Notes under the pieces: model-generated | What the model was told of the DNA's origin: nothing | Seen by the model: only the letters and a program-made list of their open reading frames with translations | The model's database searches: none | Source of the DNA: Anastrepha obliqua | Lineage: Eukaryota > Arthropoda > Insecta > Diptera > Tephritidae | Assembly: GCF_027943255.1 (NCBI RefSeq) | Contig: NC_072895.1 | Span: 41,514,001-41,578,000 of the forward strand | Direction of reading: 5' to 3' | Length of the DNA: 64,000 bases | Position numbers and translations under genes: made by a program | Shown here: piece by piece, positions 45,896 to 57,630 of the stretch | Layout of the letters: the number at the start of each line of letters is the position of its first letter | How positions within the stretch are numbered: the first letter of the stretch is position 1

Positions 45896-46394
45896 AGAAA
45901 AACAAATTTAAACTTTCAAGTGCATTTTTGCTGCCTCCAACGTATCAGCCACCTGTGCGCATCAAACTTTCGTCGGGAAGTTACATTTTCTACCATAACT
46001 TTGTATCTATGGGGAATTTTTGCAATCGACTTCCACAGAAATACGCCTATAACTATAAAGAATAATCATCTGTAAAAAAAAAAAATTTTGAAAATTCTAG
46101 ACGTATGTATGTAACCCCTTACGATAAAAATAATAAAATTAAATAAAATGACAGGCGCACAATGCGCTAAATATGTAACTATAGCACAGAAAATTTTATT
46201 TTTAGTTTTTTATACTTTGTTTATCTCTTTTAAATATTTTTTTTTTCTTTTTTTAATAAATTGCATTCCTCTATAAAAACCATATAAATCAGTGTTTGAA
46301 ATATTTTACAAATTAAGAAAAACCAATCTAAAAATTTCTCACCTTTTATAAGAATATCTTCAAATTAAAAAAAATTAAAAAATAATTGTAAGTA

Positions 46395-46706
46395 TATATA
46401 TATATATATATACACCCTTTTTGGGTGTTTGGCCGAGCTCCTCCTCCTATCTGTGCCGTGCGTCTTGATGTTGTTCCACAAATGGAGGGACCTACAGTTT
46501 CAAGCCGACTCCGAACGGCAAATGTTTTTATGAGGAACTTTTTCATGGCAGAAATACACTTGGAGGTTTGCCGTTGCCTGCCGCGAGGCGACCGCTATAA
46601 AAAAAATGGTTTCCTTAATTTGGTGTTTCACCGAGACTCGAACCTATGTTCTCTCTGTGAATTCCGAATGGTAGTCACGCACCAACCCATTCAGCTACTG
46701 CGGTAG
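46395..46706 (-). repeat. tRNA-derived SINE, best-preserved copy
   Basis: On the minus strand it starts with ccgcagtagctgaatgggttgg, including the A-box-like tagctgaatgg. It then has a B box ggttcgagtctcgg near 46640-46625 about 50 bases later, the usual spacing of an internal RNA polymerase III promoter. The body matches 43944-44244 and ends in gggtgta plus a (TA)n tail. About 310 bp. The head's resemblance to a tRNA, the composite body and the simple tail are the standard SINE layout. Confidence 0.85.
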
Positions 46707-47041
46707 TTATATACCTCATGGAAATTTAATATAATAAAATGCAAGTTTCAAATGGTTCTTAAATTGAGAACTTTTTTGAATTTTTATTTAGATTTGAAAA
46801 AAGTTGGAAACTGGTTTTTACATGGTTTTTCTTAGAAGAATGAGCTATATTTTCATTAAAAAGCAAGTTACTTCAATAAGGAACAAATAAATTGTCAGAA
46901 TTCGTGCCACGCAATAATTCCCTGTGCTATAGTTATTTAACGCAGTGGATAAGAATGAGCTTTGTACTAATTACACATAAGTATATATAGAATCAGCCTT
47001 CTCATTCGCATTCACTTTCATATTCCTTTCTTCTCTACTAG

Positions 47042-47240
47042 TTATGGCTGCTCAGTGAGCAATAAAACCGAATTTCTCGTTTCGGCTCAATTAACGGAAG
47101 AGGAGTTTCAGGAAAACCCCATTATCAATTGGGAGGCTATCTTATGGGTGAATCGGCCTACAGTGCTGTGGGCGGCACAATTAATTTTAGCATTAGTATC
47201 ACTAACGGAGGCGGTTCTTCTAACATATCTAGGCTATAAG
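47042..47240 (+). CDS. SLO2: Slo2/KCNT potassium channel, S1-S2 loop and S2 exon
   Basis: A 199-bp exon between ctactag and gtgagt. The first base completes Cys, then YGCSVSNKTEFLVSAQLTEE and the loop segment NPIINWEAILWVNRP, followed by S2, a hydrophobic stretch TVLWAAQLILALVSLTEAVL, ending LTYLGYK. The NWxxILWVxRxxxLWxxQ pattern is characteristic of KCNT/SLO2 channels. It ends on a complete codon, so the reading frame passes unchanged to 52674. Confidence 0.95.
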
Positions 47241-48114
47241 GTGAGTAGAAATATTTAAGCTAAGGAAATACTATATCAATATGTCTGTTCTGGGAAATTA
47301 TATACTATCTGGGAAATTTTATACTATCTGGGAAATTATATACATTATATACGATCACTGTTGACAATCAACGTTTTTTGTTTTTATAAGGGTCAAAACT
47401 TATACCTATTTTCGGTCATCCCGTTTCCATTAATTTGCTAAATAAAAATGTTAACTAAATTCAAAAAGTTTATTACATAATATAACAAATACATATATAT
47501 TGGTATCGCTTTTTTATCTATACTGCGGTAGCCCCTATTATGATCCCGTTTTTTTGCTCTCAGCGCATTTGACAATAGCAGTTGATTTTTGTGGCGTCCA
47601 ACTAGTCCAATTGGGCAATTGGGCATCTGTGTGACTAGGTTCGAAACTCAATTTATAATTTTTTTGTTGTCTATCATCGGAGTTTTAGTTCTTTCTTGCT
47701 GACATTTTTCTTGCCTCTTCTAAATAAAATGTGATACTTATAATTATGTAAAATACATATTTTTTTAAAAATTAGTTCAATATTTCACTCAGCTCTACTT
47801 AGCTTTCCTTTTTTATCATCTGGTGTTTGTAGGGCAAAAAATGTTTACCATGTATGGCATTTATTTATGCTGGAAAAGAAGGAAAGCCATAAAGAGGGGG
47901 AGAAGTGGTTAAATTTGGGTGCAGGATTGGTTTAAAAGGCGACATGAGTTTACGCATTTAACTTTAATTTTTTTAACACTTTACATACTAGCGATTTTAT
48001 CAACTGTATATTTTCTAATAAAATTTGCAACGATTTTTATTTCAAATTTAAGTCCTTATATTGCTCTTATTTTTCCAAAATGACGGCTGACATTTTAACA
48101 AGTCTATAAATTCC
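47241..48114 (+). other. SLO2: Intron sequence, nothing recognised
   Basis: Near 47275-47345 the phrase 'ctgggaaatt(a/t)tatactat' is repeated three times in tandem. No other structure was recognised. Confidence 0.4.
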
Positions 48115-49680
48115 TCCTCACCATCGGTTTCCCACAACAAAGTTCATCGCTTCTTGAACTGCACACACCTCCGCTTTAAACACAGATGCACGCATTCCAA
48201 GAGCAAAGTGCAGTTTTGTCCCGCTGAATTCAACGTAGACCGCAGAACCGGAGCTATGCTCGGTGCTGGAGCCATCCGTGAAAATGCGGTGTTTGAACCT
48301 CTGGCACGACTCTTGATGGCATGGAGTCAAGGGGCATGGAGAGAATCGTCGGACCGAAGTCCATGCCTTCTCTGTTTTCCAATGACGGACAGGGGCCGTA
48401 CTAGTTCTCATTGTGTTTCAGCCTGCAGATGACCTTCAAAGCATCAAGTGGTGGTAGACCAACCATAGCATCTAACGCCGGGCCTGAAGTAGTCGGAAAA
48501 GCTCCGGCGTAACAGATGGCCATAATGCGTTGTAGGCTTGATAACGTCCTCCTGACTCCTACGAGAGAGAGTCTACTCATCCAGACCACTGATGCATATG
48601 TAATGTAATAATAGGTCTTATCACAGCCATGTAGATCCATAGGACCTTGCTAGGAGAAAGACCCCACGTTTTCCCAAAGCTGTCAGTGCTTTGGATGTCT
48701 TTGATTCAACGTAGGACTTCCAAAGAAGTTTACTATCGAGGATTACTCCAAGATATTTGATTTATTTGGATAGCTGGATTGTGACTCCTTTTAGCTTAGG
48801 CAAAACGAGTCCATCAAGATTCCTTCTTCTGATGAAGAGGACAATACCAGTTTTAATGGGATTTACCGATAGCACCAAGTGTGAATCATATCCAGAGTTT
48901 TCTGCATTTTTCTACAGATGTTACTAAGCGAAGGGCCCGTTAATAAACAGGCAACGTCGACCGCATATCTTTGTGTGTAAACTCCAGTTTCATTTAAGGT
49001 GGTGAGTAAAAGAATCGATCACCATGCACCAGAGCAATGGAGACAGCACACCACCTTAGGGGCAGCCTCTATTAACCCCGGATTACACCAACAGATCCTC
49101 CCCTACCCGCACCGCGACGATTCTTTAAGCTAGCATTGAACGAATCCAATTCACTAGCATCCGATCTACGCCGTGTCTACTGGTAGAGCTGCACTTACTG
49201 TCGAAAGTGGCATTATCAAAAGTCCCCTCTATATCCAAAAAGATGCCCATACCGTAGTCCGTCCTGTCAATGGCCTGCTCTACCCTGGCAACAAGGTTTT
49301 GTAGTGCCGACTCGCAGGATTTTCCGCTTTGCTAGGCATGCTGAAATGGAGAGAGTGGCTGAACCTTCAGCGACTTCTAACGCCTATGCAACTCCACTAG
49401 CCGTTCGAGACTTTGCAGCATGAAAGAGGTCATGCTGATGGGTCTAAAGCTGTTGGGGATGGTGTAGTCATCTCTCCTAACCTTAGGGATGGATGCGACC
49501 CTCACCATCCTCGACGAGCGTGGTATATAAGCCAGTACCAGGCATGCAGTGAAGAATTTCTTCAGGGCTGCAGCCACGGACTCTATGCCTTCCTTCAGCA
49601 TGGCAGGATAAATGCCATGTGGTCCGTGTGACTTGTGGCCGCCAAAAGAATCAATGGCAAACCGAATGGCAGCTGTTGCT
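48115..49680 (-). mobile_element. Non-LTR retrotransposon fragment: reverse transcriptase plus RNase H
   Basis: Read on the minus strand from 49680 to 48115. SSRMVRVASIPKVRRDDYT, then SFRPISMTSFMLQSLERLVE (49540-49390), is reverse transcriptase domain 1-2. GIFLDIEGTFDNATFDS (about 49245-49195) is motif A with its catalytic Asp. A 'GCP.GGVLSPLLW'-like motif lies near 49060-49020. The thumb region follows (YYYITYASVVWMSRLS, 48620-48570). RNase H (IFTDGSSTEHSSGSAVYVEF, then VFKAEVCAVQEA; 48280-48140) ends the fragment. RNase H after the reverse transcriptase suggests the I/LOA/R1 groups. Both ends are missing and frames are broken in several places. Confidence 0.82.
48118..48411 (-). pseudogene. 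RNase H domain of the LINE
   Basis: A 97-codon open frame containing IFTDGSSTEHSSGSAVYVEF with the first catalytic Asp, and FKAEVCAVQEAMNF with the Glu of the second helix. It stops before the DSxxA and GHxxxxGN motifs, so the domain is truncated. Confidence 0.75.
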
Positions 49681-49880
49681 TAGTTTTGGGTATAAAAAGC
49701 ACTAAAATGCCCATTTATAAAAAAGATAAAAAAAGGTTTTGGCTATACTTTTTTTAGGACATGTAATAAGATGAGATACTCCTTCACAAAAAAGTCGTTA
49801 TGTTTTTGAAGTGAAAACTTCTTTAGAATCGTTGGGAGTGATTTGGGAAAAAGTGAAACGAAAAAAGCGACCAACTTGGC

Positions 49881-49911
49881 TACGAAGCGTTATATTATAT
49901 GTTGATATAAA
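49881..49911. repeat. 31-bp direct repeat, left copy
   Basis: Begins tacgaagcgttatattatat; an identical 31-bp copy is at 50054-50084. The pair brackets the short tRNA-headed element. Confidence 0.85.
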
Positions 49912-50053
49912 CGTAGCGACGAACTAAATAAAAATAACTTTTATTTTTTCTTTTTCTTGTGATTCGAACCAAGGATTTTGGATCGGAAGCTCACATTGCT
50001 AGTCGCTCGGCTACCGCGTCATGCTGTAGGTGCTGGCCTAAAAGTTATTTAGT
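49912..50053 (-). repeat. Short tRNA-headed SINE-like element between 31-bp repeats
   Basis: On the minus strand a tRNA-like block reads gcggtagccgagcgactagc (A-box-like) and, about 45 bases on, ggttcgaatcac (B box), followed by an A-rich tail aagaaaaagaaaaaat. The element is only 142 bp. It starts with actaaataactttt, and a slightly interrupted complement of that sequence lies close to its other end (near 49919-49940), giving short inverted ends as well. The 31-bp exact repeats on both sides may be the target duplication, though this is longer than typical for SINEs. Confidence 0.6.
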
Positions 50054-50084
50054 TACGAAGCGTTATATTATATGTTGATATAAA

Positions 50085-52673
50085 TAATTTTTGTGAGCGT
50101 GTAATTCTCAAAAGGTTTATTAGGTTTATTATTTAAAATGTATTGACTAGGTAGTGTGGTTATCAGCTTAACATCTCATAGATCCTCCATCGGAGGACAA
50201 CAAATGTTAAACTGATTTTTGGAAATGGGCGGAGTGTTTTAGGGGCTTGCTCCGCCTCTGCCACGGGTTGACCCGGTATTGCAGTACCGCCGGGATTTTG
50301 GCCTTGAATAAATACAAGAAAAAATATACTAATACATTTAGCTTTGGTGGGAAGAGCCATAAATTTTTATATGAATACAAGTAGACGAAAATGGAAGAAA
50401 TTTGTAAGTCTGTTTCTTCGGTCCATTTGGGTATTTTTTTTGACAACATCGAAACCAAAGCATTTGTATCATATTTTATCTATCATAAGCCACTCGTATC
50501 ATTTGTTGAAATTGAAAACATTGAGGATGAATAATGATAAAATGAAGAAAATAAAATATGAACTTTATAGCAATATTATAATGAACCTATAATTATCCCG
50601 CTCCTAATGCTGCTTTCGTCTTATTCTCTCTCAGTTTGTTTTACGGAAGGTTTCACTTCTATCAAGTCTAACCGTTAGACTGGTATTTTTTTTTTTTTTC
50701 ATTATTGTGTGGTATTTTTTTTTTTTTTTTTTTTTTTTTGTTTAATTCGTATTCAGTAAATTGAAAGGTTTTAAATATTAAGAAGAGTTGAGAAAAAAAT
50801 CATCCAGCATTCTTGCATAACCTCAAACGGAGCAAAAAATTAAATTTGTACTTTCAAAACGTCAAATTTATAAGAATTAACAAATTTTCAAAGCACTAAA
50901 ATCTCCTCAGAGTGGCCTTTTTTTAATTATACAATTTTTTTAACCTACAATTTTGGTAGTTTCAAATTAAAAAAAGAAGCAGACACCAAACTCAAAAATG
51001 TTTGCATTTTGGGTAGAAAAAAACTCTAAATTATTGCGAAGAGCAAAGGGTTGGCAGCACTGCACAACTAGGCTAGTGCGACGTTACGCCCTCTCGGATG
51101 AGCGCAATTTTATTTTTACCATTCCTGCATACTGCTTATATAGTTATTTGATGCGAGAGAGATGAAGGACATAAAGTACAAAAATGCATATAATTAACTT
51201 TTAGTCGAAATAATTTATTGAAACTTGAATAAAATGCAAAAATAATCAAAATTATAGATTAAAAGGCAAAATTATTTCATTTGATACCAATTGGGGGAGC
51301 ATCTTTGGGATAAAGTACAGAATTACTAATTTCTCAACTTAATATTTAAGAAAATCTCCATTAAAAAGTTCATTTTAAGTAGAGAGCACTATAAGCTGCT
51401 TGTTGCAAGTCTGTTTAGGAAGCTATTTCATGTCAAATGCATCTCAAGCTCATGTCAAACAAAAAGGTTTGTTGGGAAACAGACAGACAGAAAGCTGCTT
51501 ATATTGCGGTATCTATACTTAGCTCTCGGTAGATATTTCTGAGCAAATTATGAGCTGTCGTAATGGTAGAGATTTGTTTAGAATTTCTAAAACTCTTTTT
51601 TTTACAAAAAACTCTTTCTTTCCTACTTTTTTCCTAATATCCTTATCTATATTTACAAAATTTTACTATTCGTACACTATCTTCCTAACTCCTTGAATAC
51701 AAATGCAGTGGACAACGGGTAACGGGTTGACGGATTAATAAATTAATTAGATTCATTTCCACTTTCTCCGACAGTTTGAAGACTCAGGGCTAATTTTCTG
51801 ATTACTTGATGACAATTTATTTGCTTGGAAGCCACAGCAAGCAAATAACAAGCAAACAATATTTGATTTGCCAAAGGAACCCTACAAATTATCTAAAATT
51901 TAGAAATAAGTTGTTATTTGTAACAATGGGCTTCAAAGAGTTGCCTCACAAATATAGTAAATGAAAAGATTTCGCTACAAAATGCATGAAAACTTAAAAC
52001 CACCCCACCGCAATTGTGTTTAACCAACCGAATATTTCGACGGAAGTGGATTAGCTGATCACCACCCGTCAACTCGTTGCCCACTGTCCCGCTGAAGTTT
52101 TGTTTCCGGCCTCATTCTTGCACACACCTCCTCTACAATTACGTCACAGCAAAGCTACACTCTTACTTCAATCTGTGCAATTTTGTATTTCATCAGATTT
52201 CGGTAACTATCGAGCGATATGAGCGAAGGCATTGCTGTGCTCGGCATATTAAAAGCTGACTGCTGTTTACTGCATGCTTTTAAGAGCGTATTTAAATTTA
52301 ATTTTAAACTTGAAGTTTTTATACTCCCATTTTCATACTCCTTTGCTCTGCCGAGAGAAGCATTTAATGTTGAAAGGATTTTATTGAAGCAAAAGTTGAT
52401 TAGTGAAAATTAATCACAATAAAACCAAATAAATTTTGATGCCATTTTTGCTGCTAGGCAATTCTAACTTTTGGCGATGCAATATAAAGGAACAGCTTAT
52501 TTTTATTTATTTATTTTATTTTATTTCTTTAGTGTTTCGATGTTAACATAGCAATGGTAAACCTTATAATTATTAGTGCTAGTCACAATACTACCTAGAA
52601 TCTTTTTTTTTTAAATTTATCTTGCAAAAATGTTTGTATTTAAAGTTCTAACATTTCTCCTCTTTATTCGCAG
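50085..52673 (+). other. SLO2: Intron sequence with long T tracts
   Basis: Two poly-T runs lie near 50684-50699 and 50710-50739. A less AT-rich patch at 51040-51110 and another at 52010-52260 hold no recognised coding sequence. The tract before 52674 is pyrimidine-rich and ends cag, forming the 3' splice site. Confidence 0.45.
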
Positions 52674-52748
52674 GGAAATATCTGGCAACAGATTCTTTCA
52701 TTTCATTTCATTCTAGAATTAATTACGACAATACCATTTGCATTAACG
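52674..52748 (+). CDS. SLO2: Slo2/KCNT potassium channel, S3 exon
   Basis: A 75-bp exon (25 codons, phase 0 at both ends) between attcgcag and gtgagt. It reads GNIWQQILSFHFILELITTI, then PFALT, the S2-S3 linker and S3 of KCNT/SLO2 channels (vertebrate counterpart GNIWEQIF...FVLEMINTLPFIIT). Being a multiple of three, its loss would not shift the frame, but would remove S3. Confidence 0.94.
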
Positions 52749-53259
52749 GTGAGTAAACATAGAATTAACGTTCCATTCTTATTATTTATGAAAAGAATTA
52801 AATATTTATAAAATTATACAATCACTTTTAATCTTACGTTTTTTGTGCTTTTAGGTCGAAGTGTCGGCCATTGGGCACATTAAAGACAATAAAATATTAT
52901 TCACGTTTTTTGCAGTGTCCTCAATTTGTTTTTGTGTCATATAAAGGACTCGACCCTGTTATAATAATATTTTCGACAATATTAGCCATACTTTTTCTTA
53001 AGTTCTAAAAATTTCTGCAAGCGAGCAATCAAAAATTATTTTGTTTTTCTATAATGCCTCTCTATAATGAGTGGAAGTTCACTGTATAGGAAATTATCTT
53101 CACACCGGAAATTTTATAATATTTTGTGTATACATACACAGTGCGTTCCATAACTTTAGTAAAGAGACTCATTGACAAGTTTTGGTAATTTTTTTGTCTC
53201 TTATTAAACGCTAATGGCTTTTTAGAAAAGTATGGTTCACCCTCGTAGAAAAACCATAT

Positions 53260-53400
53260 AAATCCGAGTCTCAAACTTTGTGCAAATTAAGAAAAACCAA
53301 CGAACTGTTTAATCAGAATTTTTAGAAATATTTCAAGTATGCAGGGTTATAGCCAATAAAATTTCGATATAAGGTGAAGTTTCAAATGGCTAGCAAGTCA
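53260..53400. repeat. Dispersed intronic repeat copy
   Basis: Landmarks in the same order as 22030-22190: 'caaactttgtgcaaattaagaaaaa', 'atcagaatttttagaaatatttc', 'gtatgcagggttatagcc'. A related piece with 'acaaattaagaaaaaccaa' lies at about 46300-46330. Confidence 0.55.
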
Positions 53401-53799
53401 CGTTGATTTTTTTACGTTTTGTTTTTTTTTTTTGCTGACGCTGTTGGGAGTTTGCTTTCATATAAAAAAATGTCGCGCATTTGCTACTAAGTCCCTGTGA
53501 TATTGCTGTTGTTGCTGTTGAAGTGGTTGAGTATTTCTACTAAAATAATCGAAGTTAGTGACTACCGCCGTTTTACTACAACTGTTCTTGTGTGATATCT
53601 TGTTGTTTTTTTGTTTTATTTGTTTGAGTCAGAACCACTTCGGGAGCTCCAAGTATAACAGCAAACTTTGTATCTCTATGTCTGAGATTTCATCAATTTG
53701 CTGTAGGAAAGACATACCGAAAGAGCGAATTCTGACTCTAGTTAGACCTGTACATTTGCATAAATAGTGGAAAAGACTTTATTTTACTCCCTCCGCCTG

Positions 53800-54400
53800 A
53801 TAACTTCTGCAGATGGGATTGGAAGGAGGTTAAGTCTGACTGCATGACCTCCTACTTCTAGTGACCTGTAAGGGTTGTAGTGATACGTCTTCTGGATGTT
53901 GTAGGGCGGTCATGTTTTTCTTGTTGTAATGCACATTCTTTCAGCTAAAGTGTAGTAGTGTGAAGCAATGGATGTTTTTATTGTCTTGAATGTGGTAGCA
54001 ACTGCCACCGCCCCTGTTATATGAGGCGCCGACCTTTTTTCTGCCAGCTTATCTGCCATCTCATTATCCTCTACATTCCTATGATCAAGCAATTCTAGTT
54101 CATCTCCACCTGCTAAACTAGTTTGTATGAAATGGAACTAGAATCTAAGGCTTTAACTGTCTAAAAAGATAAAAACTTTTGCACTCATTTCTTTGTAGTA
54201 CGAGTATTTTTGTGAGTTGGATACTTCTCTGATTGCTAATAGTTCTGCCTGGAACACACTGGCATAATCAGGAAGTCGAATTGATTTGAATAAGTTGACC
54301 GGCTCCGAATAGAGGCCAGCTCCCTCATCATATTGACATCGATATCCCTTTGATATTGTTATGAAACGCACTTTATGTACATGGAGTTATAAGTATATTT
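53800..54400 (-). mobile_element. LINE fragment: decayed RNase H domain
   Basis: Minus-strand frame 54371-54153 reads YRCQYDEGAGLYSEPVN, then LPDYASVFQAELLAIREVSN, the early part of a retroelement RNase H with the Glu of the AEL helix. The frame 54092-53910 reads LDHRNVEDNEMADKLAEKRS, the final 'GHxxxxGNExADxLA' block. The catalytic DSxxA region between is interrupted. It resembles the 3487-4512 element in layout but not closely in sequence. Confidence 0.65.
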
Positions 54401-54654
54401 ATGTAACCCATACTTCAAATAAGTCTTCTTTCGCATTTACCTGCCGAATTATTCTTTATTGAATTATATGCATTTTTTTTATCCATATCATAGCCTACTC
54501 AATTTCCATAGAAATGCTATCGTACTTGAATAGGAAGATGGAAGCTCCAGAAGACTGACAAAAACCACGGTACCACACACACACGACGATAGCAGGGTGA
54601 AGAAAGCACAATTTCCACACTAATGTAGAAAAAATATGTACTTCCAACTCTAGT

Positions 54655-54960
54655 ACACTTCTTGTTGGTTGGTTGGTTGGTTCAAGTGGTGATTTATCCA
54701 GAATCCAAATAGCGCTACCGCACTATTTGGTTTCCACATCCACATTACCAACTTGTTTAACGGTTAATTACAGTATGACTTTATACAGTCTGTGCGGTAT
54801 AAGGTTGTTGATGTATAGGTCAGATAGTTGTACGAGTCTCTCGAACAGTGGTTTGCCCAGGGTAGACTTGTTAACTTGATCTGAAAAATGAGTAAAGCCT
54901 TTCTGTTTGGTTTTCTTTGATGAAGAAGGAGAGTACTTTCTCAACGTCATTTGAAGTCTC
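54655..54960 (-). mobile_element. Possible LINE 3' end with GGTT repeats
   Basis: Starts with a short (ggtt)n run (54662-54682) followed by 'caagtggtgatttatccagaatcc', resembling the 3' ends of other fly non-LTR elements read in antisense. A 60-codon frame (54950-54768) on the minus strand has no recognised domain. Confidence 0.35.
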
Positions 54961-55183
54961 AGCTAACTTGAGACTAATTTTGAGTCCCTTTGCTAAAATA
55001 GGCCACATTTTCTGGGGTGTTTAGTATTTTTTGAGTGCTTTACAGCTCTCTCTACTGTAGCAGTACTTTTTCTATGTCAATTTATTTTATTAAGCCACGG
55101 TTTTATCATTTTTTTCTCATTTCTTTTTCGAAGCCCATTCTCAATCACAGTTCTACCATCTAAATATTTCATATCTCTTACAG

Positions 55184-55267
55184 ATACTATGGTCGCCTTT
55201 AAGAAATTTATTTATACCTATATTCCTCAATTGCTGGCTGGCGAAGCGGTCGTTGGAAAATATGTTC
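55184..55267 (+). CDS. SLO2: Slo2/KCNT potassium channel, S4 exon
   Basis: An 84-bp exon (28 codons, phase 0) between cttacag and gtaagt. It reads [20 protein letters not shown], then KRSLENMF: end of S3, the S3-S4 turn and S4. As in other Slo2 channels, S4 lacks the regular Arg/Lys spacing of classical voltage sensors, consistent with weak intrinsic voltage sensing in this family. The block [23 protein letters not shown] is almost invariant between insects and vertebrates. Confidence 0.95.
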
Positions 55268-56631
55268 GTAAGTATCAAAGAATAAGTAGTTCACTTTCGA
55301 ATCTTCTAATTAAATAATAATTATTTTGCTTACTTACTAAAACATAATAACACACAACAACAAATTTAGATTCCTATTATTGTATTTTAATTAATATACA
55401 TTTTTATATTTATTTTATTAGACTAGTGGAAAAATTATGGAACAAAAAAAATGTTCCAAATTTTTAGTAATTTTTGAAATGGCTGTATTTCAGTTGGAAA
55501 TCAACGCACAGGAGTTCTAAGAAAATAAGTATGAAGTTTCGAGATTATCATTTTGAAATCTTTTTTTGTTCCTTTTTGTGCCCACGAACTTGGAAACATT
55601 TTTTTTGGCAAAATCATTGCATTAACCGGACAATTTGTTTAACCGCTCCTCTCTGAGGTAATGAGAGAGCGAAAGAGATCGCTTTGTCTTCGATCATTGA
55701 TATCTCAGCAATTAATGATCGCACCGAAAATCTAAAAGTGGTTTTGAAGGCGCATACGAATTCTCTTGAAGAATTGGTCAGCGCTCGATTTTTTCCGAAA
55801 AAGAGGACAACTTTTTTTCCTAATTCCAAGAACAAACACGCACTATGTGTCTTCTATTTAAGAAGTGTAAGTCCGACCGTGTCACCTACGTGGAGGTTAA
55901 CGCCCTTATTCGAGTAAATGCTTATATTAACGTCTAGTGTTCCTTCGCCAACCCCGGACTGAAAATTTCTGACAAATATTTTTGCAAAGCATTTTAGTTC
56001 TCAAATCGCCTATCTAAAAGCACTTTTTTGACTTTTTTAAAACAGATGTCCAAATGATCCTCAAAAATGAAACTGCAGGGCAAATTTGTTCTACAAAAAT
56101 GATTCCCGGGAAATTTTACTAAGAACATGAAAAACAATATTTCTATGAGAGTTCGACTTATAAATTTTTTACGCATACTTCGTGGACTGCAATGGCCAAA
56201 GCTTGGACACTTTAATCTGCGGACTACAGAGTGTTCATTCTACGTAATTAGTAGAGTCATAGTTTACTTAGAGAGAGCCGCTCATCTTTTTCACTTAAAA
56301 GCCCAAATTTGTTATATTTTATTTTATATATATTTATATTTATTACTGTGCCGTATTCCATAAAAATCACAATACCAAAAAATGCGTAACAGAAAAACTG
56401 AGAACTCAACTAAATTCGAAAACTTTATTTAAATTATGAAAAATCAGATTTATGAAGCCATAATAGCATGGAAAGCAAACTTTTAATAAAAATTATTTGT
56501 ATTATTTTTTATATTTTATTATAATTATTTAGTTATTGTGAATAGTATTTTTATTATTGTTAGTATACTATGCATTATTCATTAATTTTGTTATTTACAT
56601 TTCAACATTTTCACCTTCCTTTCAACTACAG
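55268..56631 (+). other. SLO2: Intron, nothing recognised
   Basis: 1.36 kb of AT-rich intron. Short open frames near 55614-55917 overlap on opposite strands and show no motif. The polypyrimidine tract and acag before 56632 form the 3' splice site. Confidence 0.5.
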
Positions 56632-56726
56632 AACGATTTGCATCGTGCCATGCAAAAGTCACAATCCGCGCTCTCCCAACAACTCACCATACTCTCCGCC
56701 ACACTGCTGTGTCTGGTGTTTACAAG
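56632..56726 (+). CDS. SLO2: Slo2/KCNT potassium channel, S4-S5 linker and S5 exon
   Basis: A 95-bp exon between actacag and gtaact. It reads NDLHRAMQKSQSALSQQLTI, then LSATLLCLVFT, the S4-S5 linker and S5, and ends with two bases of a Ser codon completed at 59469. The vertebrate counterpart is NDxHRAxxRTQSAMFNQVxILxxTLLCLVFT. In the tetramer this segment couples the transmembrane sensor part to the pore. Confidence 0.95.
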
Positions 56727-57630
56727 GTAACTTGAACAAATGCAAACCAAAAATAAAAAAAAATCAACTGTTAAACCTATTAAAATTCACAAGTAAATGA
56801 AGTGCTTTATTGTCAAAAAAGTTGTAACTCAAGGGGTTTTTTACAAAACCATCCATTCATCCTACCACAAAAGCAAAATATTTATTATTTTTTTATTAAT
56901 TTTAAATTCATTGAAAAATCCATCGTATTTAAAAATTTTGTTTAGTTATAAGAAATAATTTTTCTGCCGACGGCGGCTGCTTTTCTTCCTTTCAACAGTT
57001 CAAAATATTAGCAATTTTGCATTTTGCTGCGCTTAAATTAAGGGGTTAGGGGTAGTTAGATAGCATTAATACATCATGTTTCGACTTGGCTTTATCAAAA
57101 TTTCAACAAAAAAAAAAAATGTAAAAGTTATCGCGGTTTGGGAGGAGCCCGTTTCTCTAGAAGTCCCTACCGGTGATCATCGCAATTCCTTGGAGGTTTA
57201 TCTAAAATCAATCGGACAAGAGAAATTAGTTTTATTAATAGATAATCTTGTGCCTGATGTAAGCTTTGTGTTTTGTTTTTCAAAATTAACAATATGGCGG
57301 CCGCAGGAAATATTTTTCAGATTTTCTAGAAAAAACCGATAATTAATTGTATAAAAAAAATCGAAATTGTTGAAAACAAAATCCTTCGATCCTGCACGAG
57401 TTTTTTATGTTTTTCAAAAGCAGTGTAAATTTTACCAAGCGGTTTTTAAGATACAGTGATCTGCAGTTCAAAAAACATAGTTTTGAGAAAAACGAATTTA
57501 AAGTTTTAATACTTGCTCTCGAATGCTCCGGAGCCCCCGAACACCCTTTATTAATGGTTGAATAGTTCGAAAAGTATTTGTCGGATTCACTTCAAATTTT
57601 CACACAATATTTTTAAGATATTATAGAGTA
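56727..57630 (+). other. SLO2: Intron; short open frame of no recognised meaning
   Basis: An 88-codon frame at 57076-57342 (begins MFRLGFIKISTKKKNVKVIA) shows no recognised domain. It has a few splice-like or repeat-like features only and may be part of an unrecognised repeat extending to about 57600. Confidence 0.3.

Noticed and set aside
43944..46706. tRNA genes on the basis of A- and B-box-like sequences
   Set aside because: The sequences are embedded in about 300-bp repeats with body and tail and do not close a normal acceptor stem; they are SINE heads.
49940..50030. A tRNA gene on the minus strand
   Set aside because: The boxes are present but the stems do not pair over the full length. 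An A-rich tail and flanking duplications fit a SINE-like element better.
57076..57342. 88-codon frame as an extra channel exon
   Set aside because: It has no similarity to Slo2 and would break the phase between the S5 exon and the pore exon, which already join correctly.
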